Shown one piece after another: positions 5,208 through 7,453 of a stretch of DNA of 7,453 bases. How positions within the stretch are numbered: position 1 is the first letter of the stretch; each line of letters begins with the position of its first letter. A program made the translations under genes and the position numbers. Source of the DNA: Promethearchaeota archaeon (lineage in GTDB: Archaea > Asgardarchaeota > Lokiarchaeia > Sigynarchaeales > SOKP01); the NCBI GenBank assembly GCA_019894735.1, contig JAGXOB010000110.1:1-7453 (forward strand). Direction: 5' to 3'. The notes under the pieces are model-generated. The model did no database searches, was not told where the DNA came from, and saw only the letters and a list, made by a program, of their open reading frames with translations.

Positions 5208-7394
5208 ATGTATTTATTTAAAGAAAAGGATGAAGTAGAAATTCCTTATACGTGCAAATTGTGTTTAAAAGAAATTCCTTTCAAAATATCAAAAAAAGAA
5301 TACCAGGATGCTAATAAATTTCCGATTACTAAGCAATTAACTCACGGAGATCCTGCCCATAAACTCATTGTTCATTTTAATCAATACTTAGAAGTCGAAA
5401 ATTTCGAAGTAGAAGAAATACTTGAAAAGGAAACAATTTCGTTTTCAAAAGAGCTAACAAAGCAAGTTTTAAGCGAAATAGATCTTACTGACGAAGAAAT
5501 TGAGCTTTACTTCCGAATAACTGGTCGTGAAGCCGTAAGTGTCGGCGAAATGGCTATTTTAACAGGAAATTCTAAAGCAACGGTTCAAAAAATTGCTGAT
5601 AAGTTTGTTAGAAAGGGATTATTTAAAGAAATTGTTGGAGCAAGACCTCATTATGCCGCTTTACCTCCATATGCAGCTTTAGTTAGTCAACTACAAAAAT
5701 TTCATAAATATATTTCTGATATTAAATCTAGCATACCTATTCAGCTACAAAAAACATTTGCTCAGTTAGAATCCCAATCGGGAAAGGTTGAAGTTAAACC
5801 AAAAGCTGTTCCTACAGAGTTGATGAAAGAATTAAAGGATAATATGCTTACACAAATTCGTTCTCAAAAGAAGGAATTTGACGATACTCTTGCAGTAATG
5901 GATCAAATACGAGGGATTACCGACGATATTTCGAATCTCGAAGGGTATACTGATTCAGTTATGGGAACTCAGATGGGAGATCTTAAGAAACAATTTGAAA
6001 ATATTAACACTAAGACATCCCAGATTATTAAGGGTCAGGTTAACGACTTAAAAACTGAATTCGATACTATTAAATCAACTGTATCCTCAAATTTGCAGAA
6101 ATTGCGTTTAGGGGTAATCTCGCAAACCGTAGATCAAGTGATTGACAAAGTAATTAACGCTAAATTAAAAGATATATCCGATAATGTCAACGTACAATTA
6201 AGCGTAAGTCAAGTTGCATTTTCTGAGGAACTAAAAAAAGTGACTCAAGGCGTCGATTCTGAATTAATATCAAAGCTAAAAGAATCTTTAAAGAGCACCA
6301 TTAAAAATATTGATGGTCTTGGTGCAAAAGCACAAGATGATAAAGAACAGATATATTCAGAGATCACAGAAAACTTTAATAAAGCTGTACAAATGGCAGA
6401 AGATAAAATTGAAGGTATTTCTGGCACTACTTTTGAATCATTAGGCACTTTAAAAGATGTTTTTTCTAGCCAAATTGTCGCGACTTTAGATAATACGCTT
6501 GACGATATATTAAAGAAACTCGAAACTTCGGAAAAAGTCACAAGTGAGTTCTGGGAACAAGCTAAAACGGGGAGATCAATTACAATGAAGGATATCTGGT
6601 TTATAAGATCGCCTGAAGCTGCTAAGGCACACATTAATGACGAAATCTTAAAAGCTAAAATGAGGATTTTACTTGTAGCCCCTCAGATTAATGATATCGA
6701 TATTCAAGCCATAATAGATCGTCCTGCAAGAATTAATTTCAGAATAGCGGCTAGCATAGACTTCTCAAATCCTGAGCACGCAGCAATAATTGAGCAATTT
6801 GACAAAATGGATAATGTAGACTATAGAAATCGTGGGTTACAAAATCTATGGGGTGTAAACAGGGATTACGAGGAAGTGATTGTCTGTGTATTATCAAAGG
6901 CAGAAGTACGTGGAGAAACTATAACTGAAATTGCGGGAATAGGAAGTATCATAGAAGAACATATCAAAATATTCGTTCCAATACTCGAAGAATCATGGAT
7001 GGGCTCGAGAAAAGAAGTTATCCATGCCGTAAAATCGTCAATTATAAAAGAGACTCCCGACACAAAACCTAAAGAATCTGTTAAATTGAAACCAATTGTG
7101 GAAATACCGAAAGAGACAATAACCCCCGGAACTTCTACTGGAAAAGAATCATTGTTAACAAAACAATTTAACTTAATCTTTGATAGTGTAGACTCTATGA
7201 TGGGTTTAGAACTTTCTTCCGCACTCGAGAAGTTCCAAAGTGAATACATTAAAGAACAAGGCTATAACAGCGTACTAAAGAACATGCATAATACAAGTGC
7301 TTCTTTAAAGAGCAAAACTTACGTACTCAGTCAACCAGAAAAAGAAGATATCAAAATGAAAATGAATTTTTGGAGACAAAAATTAAATCTATAA
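5208..7394 (+). CDS. TrmB-like winged-helix protein with long coiled coil and PLD-like effector domain (728 aa)
   Basis: Domains in order: residues 14-70, a small domain with C16xxC19 and then THGDPAH (45-51) and H56, possibly a zinc site. Residues 92-158 are a TrmB-type winged helix (LTDEEIELYFRI, SVGEMAILTGNSKATVQKIA, then GARPHYAALPP as wing and exit). Residues 203-468 contain no proline, and about 205-450 is predicted coiled coil rich in K, E, D, Q, I and L. Residues 458-605 resemble the TrmB effector/PLD-like fold (KDIWFIRSPEAAKAHI, AKMRILLVAPQI, later EEVIVCVL and GIGSIIEEHIKIF). No HxKxxxxD catalytic motif is seen, so a nuclease activity is unlikely. Residues 611-645 are a P/T/K/E-rich linker, and 647-728 an unrecognised helical domain ending in FWRQKLNL. 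Known TrmB regulators are about half this length and bind sugars; the ligand here is unknown. It follows the 420-aa gene by 34 bp, probably one transcript. Confidence 0.88.
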   Translation: MYLFKEKDEVEIPYTCKLCLKEIPFKISKKEYQDANKFPITKQLTHGDPAHKLIVHFNQYLEVENFEVEEILEKETISFSKELTKQVLSEIDLTDEEIELYFRITGREAVSVGEMAILTGNSKATVQKIADKFVRKGLFKEIVGARPHYAALPPYAALVSQLQKFHKYISDIKSSIPIQLQKTFAQLESQSGKVEVKPKAVPTELMKELKDNMLTQIRSQKKEFDDTLAVMDQIRGITDDISNLEGYTDSVMGTQMGDLKKQFENINTKTSQIIKGQVNDLKTEFDTIKSTVSSNLQKLRLGVISQTVDQVIDKVINAKLKDISDNVNVQLSVSQVAFSEELKKVTQGVDSELISKLKESLKSTIKNIDGLGAKAQDDKEQIYSEITENFNKAVQMAEDKIEGISGTTFESLGTLKDVFSSQIVATLDNTLDDILKKLETSEKVTSEFWEQAKTGRSITMKDIWFIRSPEAAKAHINDEILKAKMRILLVAPQINDIDIQAIIDRPARINFRIAASIDFSNPEHAAIIEQFDKMDNVDYRNRGLQNLWGVNRDYEEVIVCVLSKAEVRGETITEIAGIGSIIEEHIKIFVPILEESWMGSRKEVIHAVKSSIIKETPDTKPKESVKLKPIVEIPKETITPGTSTGKESLLTKQFNLIFDSVDSMMGLELSSALEKFQSEYIKEQGYNSVLKNMHNTSASLKSKTYVLSQPEKEDIKMKMNFWRQKLNL

Positions 7395-7438
7395 TTTATT
7401 TTTAAATTCTCATTTATTTATTTTTTTTCTATATTTTT
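7395..7438 (+). terminator. T-rich terminator after the 728-aa gene
   Basis: After the stop codon the plus strand is strongly T-rich, with T8 at 7421-7428 and T5 at 7434-7438. This fits intrinsic termination by archaeal RNA polymerase and marks the end of the two-gene plus-strand unit. The final 15 bases of the window show no further gene. Confidence 0.55.
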
Positions 7439-7453
7439 GTAAATTGTAAGCCT

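Noticed and set aside
5814..6565. Coiled coil as a chemoreceptor (MCP) signalling domain
   Set aside because: The conserved hairpin-tip sequence of chemoreceptors is absent and the protein has no membrane span.
6570..7022. Active phospholipase D-type nuclease or defence effector
   Set aside because: No HxKxxxxD motif is visible; similarity is only to the TrmB effector fold.
7444..7453. The 10-mer TTGTAAGCCT at the window end also occurs at 3681-3690
   Set aside because: It suggested another minus-strand paralogue start at the right edge, but the flanking bases translate differently and soon hit a stop. A shared 10-mer is not significant here.

Overview
AT-rich window of protein-coding DNA, most likely from an archaeon and best compatible with a Lokiarchaeia-like Asgard archaeon. 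This assignment is inference from protein style, with no marker gene present. The supporting signs are large N-glycosylation-sequon-rich surface proteins with a single C-terminal membrane anchor and a basic tail, winged-helix proteins of TrmB type, a small CxxC/HGDPxH N-terminal domain, T-run terminators and TATA-like promoters.

Layout: the left half (1-3699) is read on the minus strand and carries a tandem array of three paralogous type I membrane proteins. The two complete ones (561 aa, then 548 aa) are 2 bp apart and almost certainly one operon transcribed from about 3711 leftwards, ending at a T-run terminator near 312-336. A third paralogue starts at 181 behind its own leader and runs off the left edge. 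A 211-bp divergent intergenic region (3700-3910) holds TATA-like elements for both directions and a duplicated 21-bp palindromic motif that looks like a pair of operators. The right half is read on the plus strand: a 420-aa protein with a possible longin/roadblock-like N-terminus and two winged helices, followed after 34 bp by a 728-aa protein. The latter combines a CxxC domain, a TrmB-type winged helix, a proline-free coiled coil of roughly 250 residues, a TrmB/PLD-like effector domain and an unknown C-terminal domain. A T-rich terminator closes the plus-strand unit.

Working model (inference): a surface-protein operon and a divergently transcribed two-gene regulator unit share a control region. 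One of the winged-helix proteins may bind the duplicated operator and set expression of the surface array. The long coiled coil in the TrmB-like protein and the conserved basic cytoplasmic tails of the surface proteins are the parts least explained by known families.
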